A DNA stretch of 64,000 bases from a bacterium (GCA_029945425.1 JAQSDV010000004.1:854991-918990), one strand, 5' to 3'. Shown: positions 1 to 8,582, counted from the stretch's first letter. A program made the numbers and translations. Notes: a model not told the origin generated them from the sequence alone.

Positions 1-833
1 ATAGCTTCGTGGGCTTGAACGAATTGAAAAACGAAGCACGCAGCCTTGCGTTCCGCCAGAGCTTTGATGCCGTGACAAAAGACACCGCATCCCCCGACCG
101 CGTCTATGGCGAGGTGATCATGGGCAACGAAGGCCTGGGCAAATCGGAATTCCTGCGCAAAAAAGCGGAGCTGCTGGTCGCGCTCAATCTGGCCGGCGAC
201 AAATATGTTGAATTCTCGCAGCGCAATTCGGGTGCCGCCAGCATCGGATTGCCGCCAAAGGCGTTGGCGGCGATTTTCGCGCAGGCCGATATCATCAACC
301 TCGAAATTCCCGAACCGATCAATGACGGCCGCGCGGATATCGCCGATTTCGGCAAGCGTCTGATTGGCGCATTGCAATTATCGCTTGAAGGCCGCGAAAA
401 ACCGCCGGTGCTATTCCTGTCCGGCAAGGCGGAAACGATCGGCGAATTGCTGTCATCGAACCCCTCGCTGAAACCGCTGATCGGCGGCTACTCGAAGCTC
501 GAGGATATGACGGCCGAGAATTTGTCTGAAATTCTGGTACGCAAACTGAGGGACGAATATAAGCTCGATATCTCCGACAGCGCGCGCAAGGCCGTGCTGG
601 CCGGGATCGAGGACGCGCGCAAGAATATCGGATCGAAGGATTTCACCAACGCCTATGAAATCGCCAATATCGTGACGCGGCTGCCCGATGCGGTCGCGAC
701 GCGCGTGATGGGCGCGGAAAAACCCAGCGGGCAGTTCGAACGCATCGTCACGCTGGAAGACGTCAAATCGCTCAATTTGCGCAAAATTCTGGCGGGGCCG
801 TTGCTGGCCAGAAAACCCGGTATCGGTTTTTAG
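1..833 (+). CDS. AAA+ type ATPase, 5' end cut off by the window
   Basis: The frame is open to the first base, so the real start lies upstream; the GTG at 9 is only an internal candidate. A Walker A-like GNEGLGKSEF lies about 38 residues in, and a hydrophobic strand PPVLFLSG resembles Walker B but lacks the acidic pair. The C-terminal half (helices around SEILVRKL and NAYEIANIV) looks like the small helical lid of AAA+ proteins of the CbbX/SpoVK kind. Nucleotide binding is likely; the substrate is unknown. A bidirectional terminator follows 20 bases after the stop. Assignment beyond P-loop ATPase is inference. Confidence 0.55.
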   Translation, partial: SFVGLNELKNEARSLAFRQSFDAVTKDTASPDRVYGEVIMGNEGLGKSEFLRKKAELLVALNLAGDKYVEFSQRNSGAASIGLPPKALAAIFAQADIINLEIPEPINDGRADIADFGKRLIGALQLSLEGREKPPVLFLSGKAETIGELLSSNPSLKPLIGGYSKLEDMTAENLSEILVRKLRDEYKLDISDSARKAVLAGIEDARKNIGSKDFTNAYEIANIVTRLPDAVATRVMGAEKPSGQFERIVTLEDVKSLNLRKILAGPLLARKPGIGF

Positions 834-852
834 ACTTTCCGCCGCTGATAAC

Positions 853-883
853 AAAAAAGCCCCTGCAAAACAGGGGCTTTTTT
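853..883. terminator. Rho-independent terminator, bidirectional
   Basis: A perfect GC-rich stem (AGCCCCTG / CAGGGGCT) around a 4-base loop is flanked by an A-run on the left and a T-run on the right. It closes the ATPase gene and isolates it from the permease operon. Confidence 0.9.
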
Positions 884-960
884 GTTGCCGCAGGGGTTTC
901 CAAACGGTGCGGAGAGGATTATAGTCGAGCCGAAAGAACAAGGCCCGGCACCAGAATATC

Positions 961-1785
961 ATGACCCTCGAAACATCCCTGATTTATATCCTGATCCTGC
1001 TCGTCGCCATCGGCTGCGCGGGCGGATTTTTGTCGGGGCTGCTAGGCGTTGGCGGCGGCGTGCTGTTCGTGCCCGCGCTGTTTTTCGCGATGACCGCGCT
1101 GGGATTTGATCCGCAGCACGCGATGCATATCGCGGTTGCAACCTCGCTGCTGATCGTTTTCGCGACGGGCAGCACATCGGCGGTATCGCATTACAAACGC
1201 GGCGGCGTCGACCTTGGCATCGTCAGATCATGGGCGCTGTTTATTCTGCTGGGCGTTGCTGTCGGCGCGCTGTTCGCGTCATCGATTGACGGCGACATTC
1301 TGAAACGCATTTTCGCGGGCATCACGCTGCTGATTTCCGCCTATATGGCCTTCGGGCGCGAAAAGACATCGGGCGAAGGCGTGGCATGGCTGACGCTGAA
1401 GGTGCAGCGCGCGTTTTGCATCGTGATCGGCATGGTTTCTTCCATGATCGGGGTCGGCGGTGCGATCCTGACCGTGCCGATGATGAGCTATAGCGGTTTG
1501 CCCATGCAAAAGGCTGTCGGCACCGGCGCTGCGCTCGGCATCGTCATATCGCTGCCCGGCACGCTCGGCTTTATGCTGTCGGGCATGCTGCACAATATCG
1601 AAGGCCTGCCGCCCTATTCGGTCGGCTACGTCAATTTCGCGGCGGCGGCGGCGATTGTGCCGACCGCCATGCTGCTGGCCCCTGTCGGCGTCAAGATTTC
1701 CCACGCCATGCCGCGCCTGATGCTGCGCCGCGTGTTTGCCGCCGTGCTGGTCATCGTTTCCATCCGCATGTTCATGAGTTTGTAA
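961..1785 (+). CDS. TauE/SafE (DUF81) family membrane permease
   Basis: A 274-residue polytopic inner-membrane protein. It has the twofold repeat of the TauE/SafE family: a glycine-rich turn after the first helix (SGLLGVGGGVLFVPAL) and its counterpart in the second half (SSMIGVGGAILTVPMM). Members export sulfite, sulfoacetate or related organosulfur anions, but the substrate cannot be read from sequence. It ends one base before ctaA starts, so the two are probably co-transcribed. In other alphaproteobacteria TauE-like genes sit near cytochrome oxidase assembly genes, consistent with this context. Confidence 0.85.
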   Translation: MTLETSLIYILILLVAIGCAGGFLSGLLGVGGGVLFVPALFFAMTALGFDPQHAMHIAVATSLLIVFATGSTSAVSHYKRGGVDLGIVRSWALFILLGVAVGALFASSIDGDILKRIFAGITLLISAYMAFGREKTSGEGVAWLTLKVQRAFCIVIGMVSSMIGVGGAILTVPMMSYSGLPMQKAVGTGAALGIVISLPGTLGFMLSGMLHNIEGLPPYSVGYVNFAAAAAIVPTAMLLAPVGVKISHAMPRLMLRRVFAAVLVIVSIRMFMSL

Positions 1786-1786
1786 A

Positions 1787-2857
1787 ATGGCGCGCATGGT
1801 CAATAAAAAACCGATGAAGAAGGAAAAGAAGGAACCGTCGCTGAAGCCGGTTGCTGTCTGGCTGTTCTTCTGCGCCTTCGCCGTGTTCCTGATGGCGATC
1901 ATCGGCGCGATCACGCGCCTGACGGAATCCGGCCTTTCCATCGTGCGGTGGGAACCGATTGCGGGCGCATTGCCGCCGGTGGATGCAGAGGGCTGGAGCA
2001 AGGCCTTCGCCGCCTATAAAGAAAGCCCGCAATATCTCAAGGTCAATAGCGGCATGGATATCGAAGCCTTCAAGAAGATTTTCTTCTGGGAGTGGATCCA
2101 CAGGTTATGGGGCCGCTTGATCGGCGTGTTCTATGCGCTGCCGATGGTGTTTTTCTGGCACCGCATTCCGGCAGGTAAACGCGGCGCTTTCCTTGGCATT
2201 CTGGGCCTTGGCGCGTTGCAGGGTTTTATCGGCTGGTGGATGGTCGAAAGCGGCCTCGTCAACGAACCGGCGGTCAGCCATTACCGCCTTGCCGCGCATC
2301 TGATGCTGGCGGTGGTTATTTATGCCTGCCTGTTCCGCCTTGCGCTGGTGATGGGGTTGCGCCCCTCGCGTGACGCGGCGAAACTGTCGGGCCTGCGCAA
2401 GTTCACCAAGGCCTGCATCGGCGCCGTGCTGCTGACCATGACATGGGGCGCGTTCACGGCGGGGCTGGATGCGGGGATGGTTTATAACGACACCTTCCCC
2501 TTCATGGGAAAAGATTTATGGCCGGCGGAGATGCTGGCGTTCCAGCCGTTCTGGAAGTCGTTCTTTGTCGAACATGCAACCGTGCAATTCACACACCGCG
2601 TGCTGGCGGTGCTGGTCTTCATTAAAATCATGGTGCTGGTCAAACGCGGGCTGCCGTTCAATCCGCCCGCGCGCACCCGCAAAATTCTGATCGCACTGGC
2701 AACGATGGCGTTCGCGCAGGTCGGGCTTGGTATCGCAACCGTCATGACGCATGTGCATATCCATGTGGCCGCAACACATCAGGCGGGGGCGCTGACGCTC
2801 CTGACGCTGCTCGTCTGGCTGCTGCATGAAATCCCGCAAATGCGGAAGGAGAAGTAA
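1787..2857 (+). CDS. ctaA: Heme A synthase, COX15/CtaA type
   Basis: Converts heme O to heme A for aa3-type cytochrome oxidase. The 356-residue protein has about eight membrane helices and the expected conserved histidines: IHRLWGR after helix 2, SHYRLAAH in the middle, THRVLAVLV, and THQAGALTLL near the end, with the signature ITRLTESGLS in helix 1. Length fits the alphaproteobacterial/mitochondrial COX15 subgroup. The lysine-rich start offers a second ATG at 1796 and a third at 1814. It sits one base after the permease and is followed at once by two small membrane proteins, suggesting one operon. Confidence 0.95.
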   Translation: MARMVNKKPMKKEKKEPSLKPVAVWLFFCAFAVFLMAIIGAITRLTESGLSIVRWEPIAGALPPVDAEGWSKAFAAYKESPQYLKVNSGMDIEAFKKIFFWEWIHRLWGRLIGVFYALPMVFFWHRIPAGKRGAFLGILGLGALQGFIGWWMVESGLVNEPAVSHYRLAAHLMLAVVIYACLFRLALVMGLRPSRDAAKLSGLRKFTKACIGAVLLTMTWGAFTAGLDAGMVYNDTFPFMGKDLWPAEMLAFQPFWKSFFVEHATVQFTHRVLAVLVFIKIMVLVKRGLPFNPPARTRKILIALATMAFAQVGLGIATVMTHVHIHVAATHQAGALTLLTLLVWLLHEIPQMRKEK

Positions 2858-2859
2858 AC

Positions 2860-3099
2860 TTGGAACTGTTCGAATATATAGATATGTCGCGCCAGCCGGT
2901 CTGGGCCTATTACATCGCGGTTATGCTGATGATGGCGCCGGTCGTGCGGATTTTCATGCGGGCGGGTTTGCGCCCGCATTTCGCCTTGCTGCTGCTGGTG
3001 CCGATGATGGGATTCGTTCTGGTGGCGGCGGCGCTCGCCTTCCAGAAATGGCCGGCGGCGCAACCGCTGGTGTTAAAGAAACGGGAGAAAAAATCATGA
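2860..3099 (+). CDS. Small two-helix membrane protein, paralogue of its neighbour
   Basis: Seventy-nine residues if the TTG at 2860 is used, two bases after the ctaA stop; an ATG at 2884 would give 71. Two hydrophobic helices flank a basic RAGLRP turn, and the tail reads AFQKWP before a lysine-rich end. The next gene repeats this plan (R-A-G-R-x-P turn, then AFSRWP), so the two look like a tandem duplication. No family is recognised. Position behind ctaA suggests a part in respiratory membrane assembly, which is only an inference. The stop overlaps the next start (ATGA). Confidence 0.7.
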   Translation: MELFEYIDMSRQPVWAYYIAVMLMMAPVVRIFMRAGLRPHFALLLLVPMMGFVLVAAALAFQKWPAAQPLVLKKREKKS

Positions 3100-3305
3100 T
3101 GCCCGCCGATTTCCTGCCCGACTGGGCGCGCTTCACGCTTGCCGGTATCTCTATTTTCGTGCTGATGGCGGCAACATCCGTGATCGCCGCGCGCGCGGGC
3201 CGCAGCCCCTATTGGGCGGTGCTGATCGTCATCCCCTATGCGCCGGTATTGCTGGCATGGCTGTTCGCGTTTTCGCGCTGGCCCAATGCCGACCGGAAGG
3301 CTTAA
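3096..3305 (+). CDS. Small two-helix membrane protein, tandem copy
   Basis: Sixty-nine residues starting at the ATG that overlaps the previous stop by four bases, which indicates translational coupling; a second ATG follows directly at 3099. It carries two hydrophobic segments separated by AARAGRSPYW and ends in AFSRWPNADRKA, matching the layout of the preceding gene. A longer open frame upstream (from 2826) would read through the neighbour and is rejected. Unknown function; probably acts with its paralogue in the inner membrane. Confidence 0.7.
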   Translation: MMPADFLPDWARFTLAGISIFVLMAATSVIAARAGRSPYWAVLIVIPYAPVLLAWLFAFSRWPNADRKA

Positions 3306-3950
3306 GTGACCGATACCAGACACGCGATCGTCCTGCACGGCCTTGGCATGAACAAGCTGTCCATGTCGGGCGTGGCGCATCACCTGTCGAAACAGGGCTG
3401 GCAGGTGCATAACATCTCCTACCCCTCGCTCAACAAGGGGTTCGAGGAAATCGTGACCGACCATGTGGCGCCGGTGGTGGCGGATATTCCTGCGGATCGT
3501 ATCGATTTCGTCGGACATTCGATGGGCGGGCTGCTGATCCGCCTTTACGCGCTGCGGCACGGGCACTTGCGCATCAACCGCGCCGTGATGTTGGGCACGC
3601 CCAATCATGGTTCTCAAGTGGCGGATGTGATGCGCGGCTATGCTGCGTTCCAGTGGTTTACAGGTGCGGCGGGGCAGGGGCTGACGACTGCGGCGGAAGG
3701 CATCCACGCGCAACTGCCCCCCGTCAATTTCGACTGCGGCGTGATTGCGGGGGATAGCGGATTTCTAAACCTCGGCACGACATATCTGGCCGACATCCCG
3801 CGCCCGAATGACGGGATTGTATCGGTCGAAAGCACGCGCGTTGCGGGCATGAAGGACCATATCGTGGTCTCGGCCGAACATTCACAGATGATCCTGTCGC
3901 CAACTGTCTGGCAGTTGACGGCAAAATTCCTGAGCGACGGAAAATTCTAG
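3306..3950 (+). CDS. Alpha/beta hydrolase, lipase-like
   Basis: A 214-residue serine hydrolase without signal peptide. The nucleophile elbow is GHSMGG, the oxyanion region is LHGLGMNK near the N-terminus, and plausible acid and histidine are in RPNDGIVSVEST and SAEHSQM, giving a complete Ser-Asp-His set. It resembles the short triacylglycerol lipase/PGAP1-like cytosolic hydrolases common in proteobacteria. The GTG start directly follows the TAA of the upstream gene, so it is the last gene of the ctaA operon. Substrate unknown. Confidence 0.8.
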   Translation: MTDTRHAIVLHGLGMNKLSMSGVAHHLSKQGWQVHNISYPSLNKGFEEIVTDHVAPVVADIPADRIDFVGHSMGGLLIRLYALRHGHLRINRAVMLGTPNHGSQVADVMRGYAAFQWFTGAAGQGLTTAAEGIHAQLPPVNFDCGVIAGDSGFLNLGTTYLADIPRPNDGIVSVESTRVAGMKDHIVVSAEHSQMILSPTVWQLTAKFLSDGKF

Positions 3951-3951
3951 A

Positions 3952-4242
3952 TTACGTGCCGGCTTTGGGCTGGGGCGCGACTGCCTTCACAGGTTCGGCA
4001 TTCGCGGGTGCTGCCTGCGGCACGACGACAGCGGCTTTATGGCCGAGGAATTCGCCGACCAGTTCCGATCCGGTCCACTGTTCGACCTTTGCGCCGACTT
4101 TGTCTTTCGCCGAGTCCGGCGTGTATTGCTGGTAGGATGCGTTCAGCGCGAGGCCGATGATCGCCACTTTCGCGAATTTCCATGCGAGGCTGCTGTTGCC
4201 GGGCTTTTTGGCGAAGGACGATTTATCGAAGGACTTGGACAT
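3952..4242 (-). CDS. Small protein with one membrane helix, unknown
   Basis: Ninety-six residues. A basic Ser/Lys-rich N-terminus precedes a hydrophobic stretch (KVAIIGLALNA), followed by a polar segment and an Ala/Pro tail, so it is probably membrane-anchored with a periplasmic or cytosolic tail. No family recognised. An AGGAG ribosome site precedes the ATG and a good sigma-70 promoter lies at 4280-4308. It converges on the lipase-like gene with a single base between stops. Confidence 0.65.
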   Translation of the reverse strand: MSKSFDKSSFAKKPGNSSLAWKFAKVAIIGLALNASYQQYTPDSAKDKVGAKVEQWTGSELVGEFLGHKAAVVVPQAAPANAEPVKAVAPQPKAGT

Positions 4243-4279
4243 TGCGATGTGCTCCTATTTGCATAAAGCTGATGGCGGT

Positions 4280-4308
4280 ACATTAGACCGCCGATTGTTT
4301 TATGTCAA
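4280..4308 (-). promoter_or_regulatory. Sigma-70 promoter with palindrome over the -10
   Basis: On the minus strand TTGACA, 17 bases, TAATGT, about 40 bases upstream of the 96-residue gene. The -10 lies in the centre of an inverted repeat GGCGGT-N7-ACCGCC (4274-4292), which would suit a repressor operator. Confidence 0.6.
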
Positions 4309-4340
4309 ACAAAACAATGTCTACTAATTAGGTATGTTTT

Positions 4341-5279
4341 TCAGTCGTTTACCAGCGACAGGGTCGTGATGGTGGGGAAATGGTCGCTGCCGATATCGCG
4401 CCCGCGCCGGAAATCACGCACCAGCAGATTCGATCCCGTCAGCACATGGTCGATCGGCAGATGCAGCAGGCGAAGCGGGAAAAACACGGGGAACGTGCCG
4501 CAGATACCTAGCCCCTCGCGCGCGTTTTTCAGGGATAGCGCGCGCACGAGTTTTTTATACGCCTGGCAATAGGGCGTCGCGTTCAGGTCGCCCAGCAGGA
4601 CGATGTTTTCGCGCCTGTCCCCGAAATGTTTCACGGCGCGGACAAATTCATGGTCGCGTGCCCGGATGTCGTGGTTGGGCGTTTGCGGGTGCATCGACAG
4701 GAATGCGATGTCGCGCCCGTCATGGCGCAGCCGAAAACCCATGCTGAGGCTTTTCTTGCCCGCGAATGACAGATGCTCCTGCCCCTCCAGCGGGCGTTTC
4801 GACAGCACCGCCATGCCGTAACGGTCGTCGCGCGGCTCCAGCATCTGGTGCGGATATTCGAAATTCAGGTCGCGCAGCATCAGCGCAAATTTGCCGTTCA
4901 CTTCGCAGGCGACGATCAAATCGGGTTTTTCACGGTCGACCAGCGTTTTCAGCTTTACGGTATCGACGTTATTTTTCAGTACGTTCACCTGCAAGATCTT
5001 GAGCGGCGCGCCTTCGGCCTCCAGCGGGTCATGCAGCTTGCCGAAGGAGACAAATTTTATCAGCTGCGCAAGGCTCGCCAGCGTTGCGCCCGCCAGCAGG
5101 AAATAAACATTCGGCATCGAGTGGACATATGCTGCGGCCGGCACCATCATCACCGACCCGACCGCATATTGCAGCGGGAAATGGCTGGGCAAATCCGTCA
5201 CGCGCCCCGACATCGGTATATAGGGCGTGAGCGATGCAAGGAACAGCAGCAGCGCGATGATAAAAACAACGGTCATCAT
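4341..5279 (-). CDS. Membrane-anchored endonuclease/exonuclease/phosphatase (EEP) protein, copy 2
   Basis: A 312-residue protein: two or three membrane helices in residues 1-78, then an EEP fold. Visible catalytic landmarks are QVNVL (metal Asn), ACEVN (Glu), GDLNATP (Asp/Asn pair), IDHVL and the terminal GSDHFP. EEP proteins cleave phosphodiesters or phosphomonoesters in nucleic acids, lipids or inositol phosphates; substrate unknown. Its start overlaps the stop of the upstream paralogue by four bases, so the pair is translationally coupled. The two share helix layout, motif order and length. Confidence 0.8.
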   Translation of the reverse strand: MMTVVFIIALLLFLASLTPYIPMSGRVTDLPSHFPLQYAVGSVMMVPAAAYVHSMPNVYFLLAGATLASLAQLIKFVSFGKLHDPLEAEGAPLKILQVNVLKNNVDTVKLKTLVDREKPDLIVACEVNGKFALMLRDLNFEYPHQMLEPRDDRYGMAVLSKRPLEGQEHLSFAGKKSLSMGFRLRHDGRDIAFLSMHPQTPNHDIRARDHEFVRAVKHFGDRRENIVLLGDLNATPYCQAYKKLVRALSLKNAREGLGICGTFPVFFPLRLLHLPIDHVLTGSNLLVRDFRRGRDIGSDHFPTITTLSLVND

Positions 5280-6232
5280 GGTTTTGCCTTGATCGATATA
5301 GCGGTGAGGGTGGGCAGATGGTCGCTGCCAACCGGTGTCAATGTGCGGAAATTATGCACGGCAATCGTGTCGCTGACCAGCACATGATCGATGGGGATGC
5401 GCAGGAATGGCGTGGGAAAAAACGTGGGCCAGCTGGGGTAAATGCCGAAACCGTCGCGCGCATTGGCGAGGTTTAACGATTTTACCAGTTGTTTATAGGC
5501 CGCGCAGTAGGGCGTGGCGTTGAAATCGCCGAGGACGATCAGGTGGTCGACAGGCGTCTTTTTATAACGCTCCGCAATCAGGCGGAATTCGTTGTCGCGG
5601 CGTTCGATATTTTCGGTGGGGGTAAAGGGATGGATGGAAACAAAGGTGATGTCCTGCGAGCCGAGTGCGAGCGTGAAAATCTGTGACGGTACGCCCTTGT
5701 GGTCGAAATGGGTGCGTTCCGCATGACCCAGTTTTCTTTTTGAAATAACGCCAAGGCCGCGCGGGTTTCCTTTTTGCGCGTGAATATCCTGCCACGGGTA
5801 ATAGGGTTTCAGCGTCGCGAACATTTCCGCAAAGACCGGCGGCGTTTCGGAGCTAACGACGATATCGGGCTGTTCCTTTTCGATCAACGCCTTCAGCAGC
5901 GCGGGATTTTTATTGATGAACAGGACGTTGACCTGCATGATTTTCAGCGTTTCACCGTCAGGCGCTGGTTTTGTAATGGGTAGGTAGGGCAGCAGGGAAA
6001 AGGCCGAAATGCAGAACAACAGCGCGAGCAGCACCAGCACATAGCGCGACGATTTGAACAAAATCCCCATGACGAACAGCACAACCGCGGCAACCGCGTA
6101 TTGCATCATGAAATGGCTGGCAAGATCGACGAGGCGGAAATACGCCGGCATCATGGCGGCGACGACCAGCACCGCGAAAAGCGGCGTGACAAGCGAGACG
6201 GGATCGCGGAAAGATGCGCGGGGTTTTTCCAT
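5276..6232 (-). CDS. Membrane-anchored EEP protein, copy 1
   Basis: A 318-residue paralogue of the following gene. Three N-terminal hydrophobic segments (residues about 12-85) precede the EEP domain with QVNVLF, SSETPPVF, GDFNATP, IDHVLV and GSDHLP, so all the usual catalytic residues are present. The domain probably faces the periplasm or the inner membrane surface. The ATG has a weak AAGG ribosome site and lies about 30 bases after a rho-independent terminator on the same strand, which suggests that expression depends on readthrough or attenuation. Confidence 0.8.
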   Translation of the reverse strand: MEKPRASFRDPVSLVTPLFAVLVVAAMMPAYFRLVDLASHFMMQYAVAAVVLFVMGILFKSSRYVLVLLALLFCISAFSLLPYLPITKPAPDGETLKIMQVNVLFINKNPALLKALIEKEQPDIVVSSETPPVFAEMFATLKPYYPWQDIHAQKGNPRGLGVISKRKLGHAERTHFDHKGVPSQIFTLALGSQDITFVSIHPFTPTENIERRDNEFRLIAERYKKTPVDHLIVLGDFNATPYCAAYKQLVKSLNLANARDGFGIYPSWPTFFPTPFLRIPIDHVLVSDTIAVHNFRTLTPVGSDHLPTLTAISIKAKP

Positions 6233-6259
6233 GCCTTTTTATAGCTTTTATGACGCCAC

Positions 6260-6294
6260 AAAAAAAGACCCGGTCTGTCTTGGGACAAACCGGG
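6260..6294 (-). terminator. Terminator or attenuator in front of the EEP pair
   Basis: On the minus strand a stem built from CCCGGT/ACCGGG plus an inner TGTC/GACA is followed by seven T. It ends 28 bases upstream of the EEP start codon, in the place expected for an attenuator. Confidence 0.75.
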
Positions 6295-6527
6295 GCAAGG
6301 AGGCCATAGTCCAAAAAGGTCGGTGTAAAAACGCTACATGGACGGCGCCACCATCAGGGGCAGCTGCACGGCGCGCACATGTTGCGGCGCGGTCATGAAT
6401 ACGGGGATGAAGGGGTGGAGTGGCTTCGAAGAATAAAACGCCCTGACGGAATATGCTTTTGCGGGTGTGCGGTGGTGGCGGGCCGGGGCGGTGTAAGAAG
6501 CCAATCAAATCTCCATCTGTTGTTCTT
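6260..6527 (-). ncRNA. Candidate leader RNA or small RNA, about 270 nt
   Basis: Between a consensus-like promoter (6534-6563) and the terminator at 6260-6294 lies a stretch with no recognisable gene. It contains a 20-codon ATG-to-TAG frame (6396-6334, beginning MTAPQHVRAVQ) without an obvious ribosome site. It could be the untranslated leader of the EEP operon, a leader-peptide attenuator, or an independent small RNA. It matches no RNA family that I recognise. It is called from its flanking signals only. Confidence 0.4.
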
Positions 6528-6533
6528 AATTTC

Positions 6534-6563
6534 AGCGTAGGACGGCGTTTAACGACTGTCAAA
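6534..6563 (-). promoter_or_regulatory. Sigma-70 promoter of the EEP leader
   Basis: TTGACA, 17 bases, TACGCT on the minus strand, inside an AT-rich zone (6550-6650) after the icd terminator. Start of transcription is expected near 6527. Confidence 0.6.
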
Positions 6564-6662
6564 ACATTCAGATTAAGTTGCTGTTATATAATGATATTTA
6601 TATACTCATTTTCAGCATATGCGGTACATATATGCCCTATATCTGATTCGTGGCGGATAAAG

Positions 6663-6702
6663 AAAAACGCCCTTTCCGCTGTTAAACGGAAAGGGCGTTT
6701 TT
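6663..6702. terminator. Terminator of the icd operon
   Basis: A 16-base perfect inverted repeat (ACGCCCTTTCCG arms with A/T runs) around an 8-base loop lies 14 bases after the icd stop. Runs of A and T on both sides let it work in both directions. Confidence 0.9.
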
Positions 6703-6715
6703 AATCGTGCCGAAA

Positions 6716-7939
6716 TCAGGCTGCTTTACGCATCGCGATGTTCAGGTTGCTGATCAGCTTGTCCATGAACTGTTCGGTCGTCAGGTGTTTCTGATCGGGA
6801 CCGATCAGCAGTGCGAGGTCTTTCGTCATGTCGCCCGCTTCCACGGTCGCCACGCAAACGCGTTCCAGCGTTTCGGCGAATGCAATCACGTCGGGCGTGT
6901 TGTCGAACTTGCCGCGATATTTCAAGCCTTGCGTCCATGCAAAGATGGATGCGATCGGGTTGGTCGAGGTGGGCTTGCCCTGCTGGTGCATGCGGTAGTG
7001 GCGCGTGACCGTGCCATGTGCCGCTTCGGTTTCAACCGTCTTGCCGTCGGGGGTGAGCAGCACGGAGGTCATGAGGCCGAGCGACCCGAACCCTTGCGCC
7101 ACTGAATCCGACTGCACGTCGCCGTCATAGTTTTTGCAAGCCCAGAGGAAGCCGCCTTCCCATTTCATCGCGGAGGCCACCATATCGTCAATCAGGCGGT
7201 GTTCATAGGTAAGGCCGGCCTTGTCGAATTGGGGTTTGTATTCGGTGTCAAAGATGCGCTGGAAGATATCCTTGAAGTCGCCGTCATAGGCCTTCAGGAT
7301 CGTGTTCTTCGTCGACATATAAACGGCCATCTTGCGCTGCAGGCCATAGGTCAGGCAGGCGCGTGCGAAGCCTTCGATGGATTCCGTCGTGTTGTACATG
7401 CCCATCGCAACGCCGGGGCCTTCGAAGTTATGCACGTCCCATGATTTCTTCTCGCCGCCGTCAGCGGGCTCGAAGGTCATGGTCAGCTTGCCCTTGCCGG
7501 GAATTTTCATGTCGGTCGCGCGGTACTGGTCGCCGAAGGCATGGCGGCCGATAACGATCGGTTTCGTCCATGTGGTGACAAGGCGGGGGACGTTCTTGCA
7601 GATGATCGGCTCGCGGAACACGGTGCCATTGAGAATGTTGCGGATCGTGCCGTTGGGCGACTTCCACATTTTCTTCAGCTTGAATTCCTCGACGCGCTGC
7701 TCGTCCGGGGTGATCGTCGCGCATTTGATGCCGACGCCGTATTTCTTGATCGCGTTCGCCGCGTCGACCGTGATTTTATCGTCGGTCGCGTCGCGGTTCT
7801 GGATGCTGAGGTCGCAGGAAACCAGCTCGATATCCAGATAGGGGGTGATCATTTTCTCGATGATCATGTCCCAGATGATGCGGGTCATCTCATCGCCGTT
7901 CATTTCGACGACGGGCGTTTTTACCTTGATCTTACTCAT
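6716..7939 (-). CDS. icd: NADP-dependent isocitrate dehydrogenase, eukaryote-like type
   Basis: Oxidative decarboxylation of isocitrate to 2-oxoglutarate in the TCA cycle. The 407-residue length and motifs ([11 protein letters not shown] at the N-terminus, SPNGTIRN for isocitrate phosphate binding, [34 protein letters not shown] for the cofactor) match the homodimeric NADP enzyme found in mitochondria and alphaproteobacteria rather than the E. coli type. Its ATG lies inside the end of the upstream Sel1 gene (8-base overlap), so it is the last gene of a three-gene operon. A strong terminator follows. Confidence 0.97.
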   Translation of the reverse strand: MSKIKVKTPVVEMNGDEMTRIIWDMIIEKMITPYLDIELVSCDLSIQNRDATDDKITVDAANAIKKYGVGIKCATITPDEQRVEEFKLKKMWKSPNGTIRNILNGTVFREPIICKNVPRLVTTWTKPIVIGRHAFGDQYRATDMKIPGKGKLTMTFEPADGGEKKSWDVHNFEGPGVAMGMYNTTESIEGFARACLTYGLQRKMAVYMSTKNTILKAYDGDFKDIFQRIFDTEYKPQFDKAGLTYEHRLIDDMVASAMKWEGGFLWACKNYDGDVQSDSVAQGFGSLGLMTSVLLTPDGKTVETEAAHGTVTRHYRMHQQGKPTSTNPIASIFAWTQGLKYRGKFDNTPDVIAFAETLERVCVATVEAGDMTKDLALLIGPDQKHLTTEQFMDKLISNLNIAMRKAA

Positions 7940-8582
7940 TGAAACTATGCTCCTTCGTTTGACGTGTGATTTTCTGTTGTTGCTGTTGTCTCGGCTTCTG
8001 GCCGGTGCCGCCCAAGACTTTCGGCGTATCGGCGTCGTTCAGTTTCGCAGCTTCGCGCGCGGCCTGCGCATGGTCGCGCTCATCTGCCAGTGCGTCCTGC
8101 CGCGTGGATTTCCATGTGTTCATGTCTTCGCGGGCGGCGCGAATATCGTCCTTCGACATTTTCGCTTCCTTCACTAGCCTCTCGCGCGACCTGTCCGACC
8201 ATTTGCGCTCGCGGCTGGTGCCGTCATCCATGCTGAGCGAATACCATTTATAGGCGGCCACATAATCCTTGTTTCGCTTCGCCATCGCGGCAAGCCGGAT
8301 GAAGGCCATGGTGTAGCCCTTGCGCGCGGCCATTTCAAACCAGTAGCGGGATTTCACCTGATTTTTGGCAAGACCGCCTTTGCCCTTGCCATAGAGGTCC
8401 GCGATGATGAATTGCGCGCGCGTATCGCCCTGATCGGCCAGGTTCACGAGATCTTCCATCGGATGCGGATCTTCGGGCGCGAGCTGCTTGTAAACCGGAT
8501 CTTCGTAATAGCGCACGCCCGCCGCTTGCGCGTTGCCGGCGAAAAAAATAACCATCAGGATGCAGGTCAGCAAGCGGATCAT
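7932..8582 (-). CDS. Secreted Sel1-like repeat protein
   Basis: A 216-residue protein starting at 8582 with a clear signal peptide ([20 protein letters not shown]). The mature part has two or three Sel1/TPR-like helical repeats ([47 protein letters not shown]), then a long charged helix rich in Glu/Arg and a short glutamine run. Such proteins scaffold periplasmic complexes. The open frame extends upstream to 8789, but that part overlaps the DUF2794 gene and lacks a signal peptide. Its start overlaps the DUF2794 stop by four bases and its end overlaps the icd start. Confidence 0.75.
   Translation of the reverse strand: MIRLLTCILMVIFFAGNAQAAGVRYYEDPVYKQLAPEDPHPMEDLVNLADQGDTRAQFIIADLYGKGKGGLAKNQVKSRYWFEMAARKGYTMAFIRLAAMAKRNKDYVAAYKWYSLSMDDGTSRERKWSDRSRERLVKEAKMSKDDIRAAREDMNTWKSTRQDALADERDHAQAAREAAKLNDADTPKVLGGTGQKPRQQQQQKITRQTKEHSFNE

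Noticed and set aside
2826..3305. 159-residue frame covering both small membrane genes
   Set aside because: Its first half is out of frame with the 79-residue gene. The ATGA overlap at 3096 marks the real start.
6248..6562. 104-residue minus-strand frame over the EEP leader
   Set aside because: It overlaps the promoter and terminator, is rich in Pro/Arg, and has no ribosome site. Kept only as part of the leader note.
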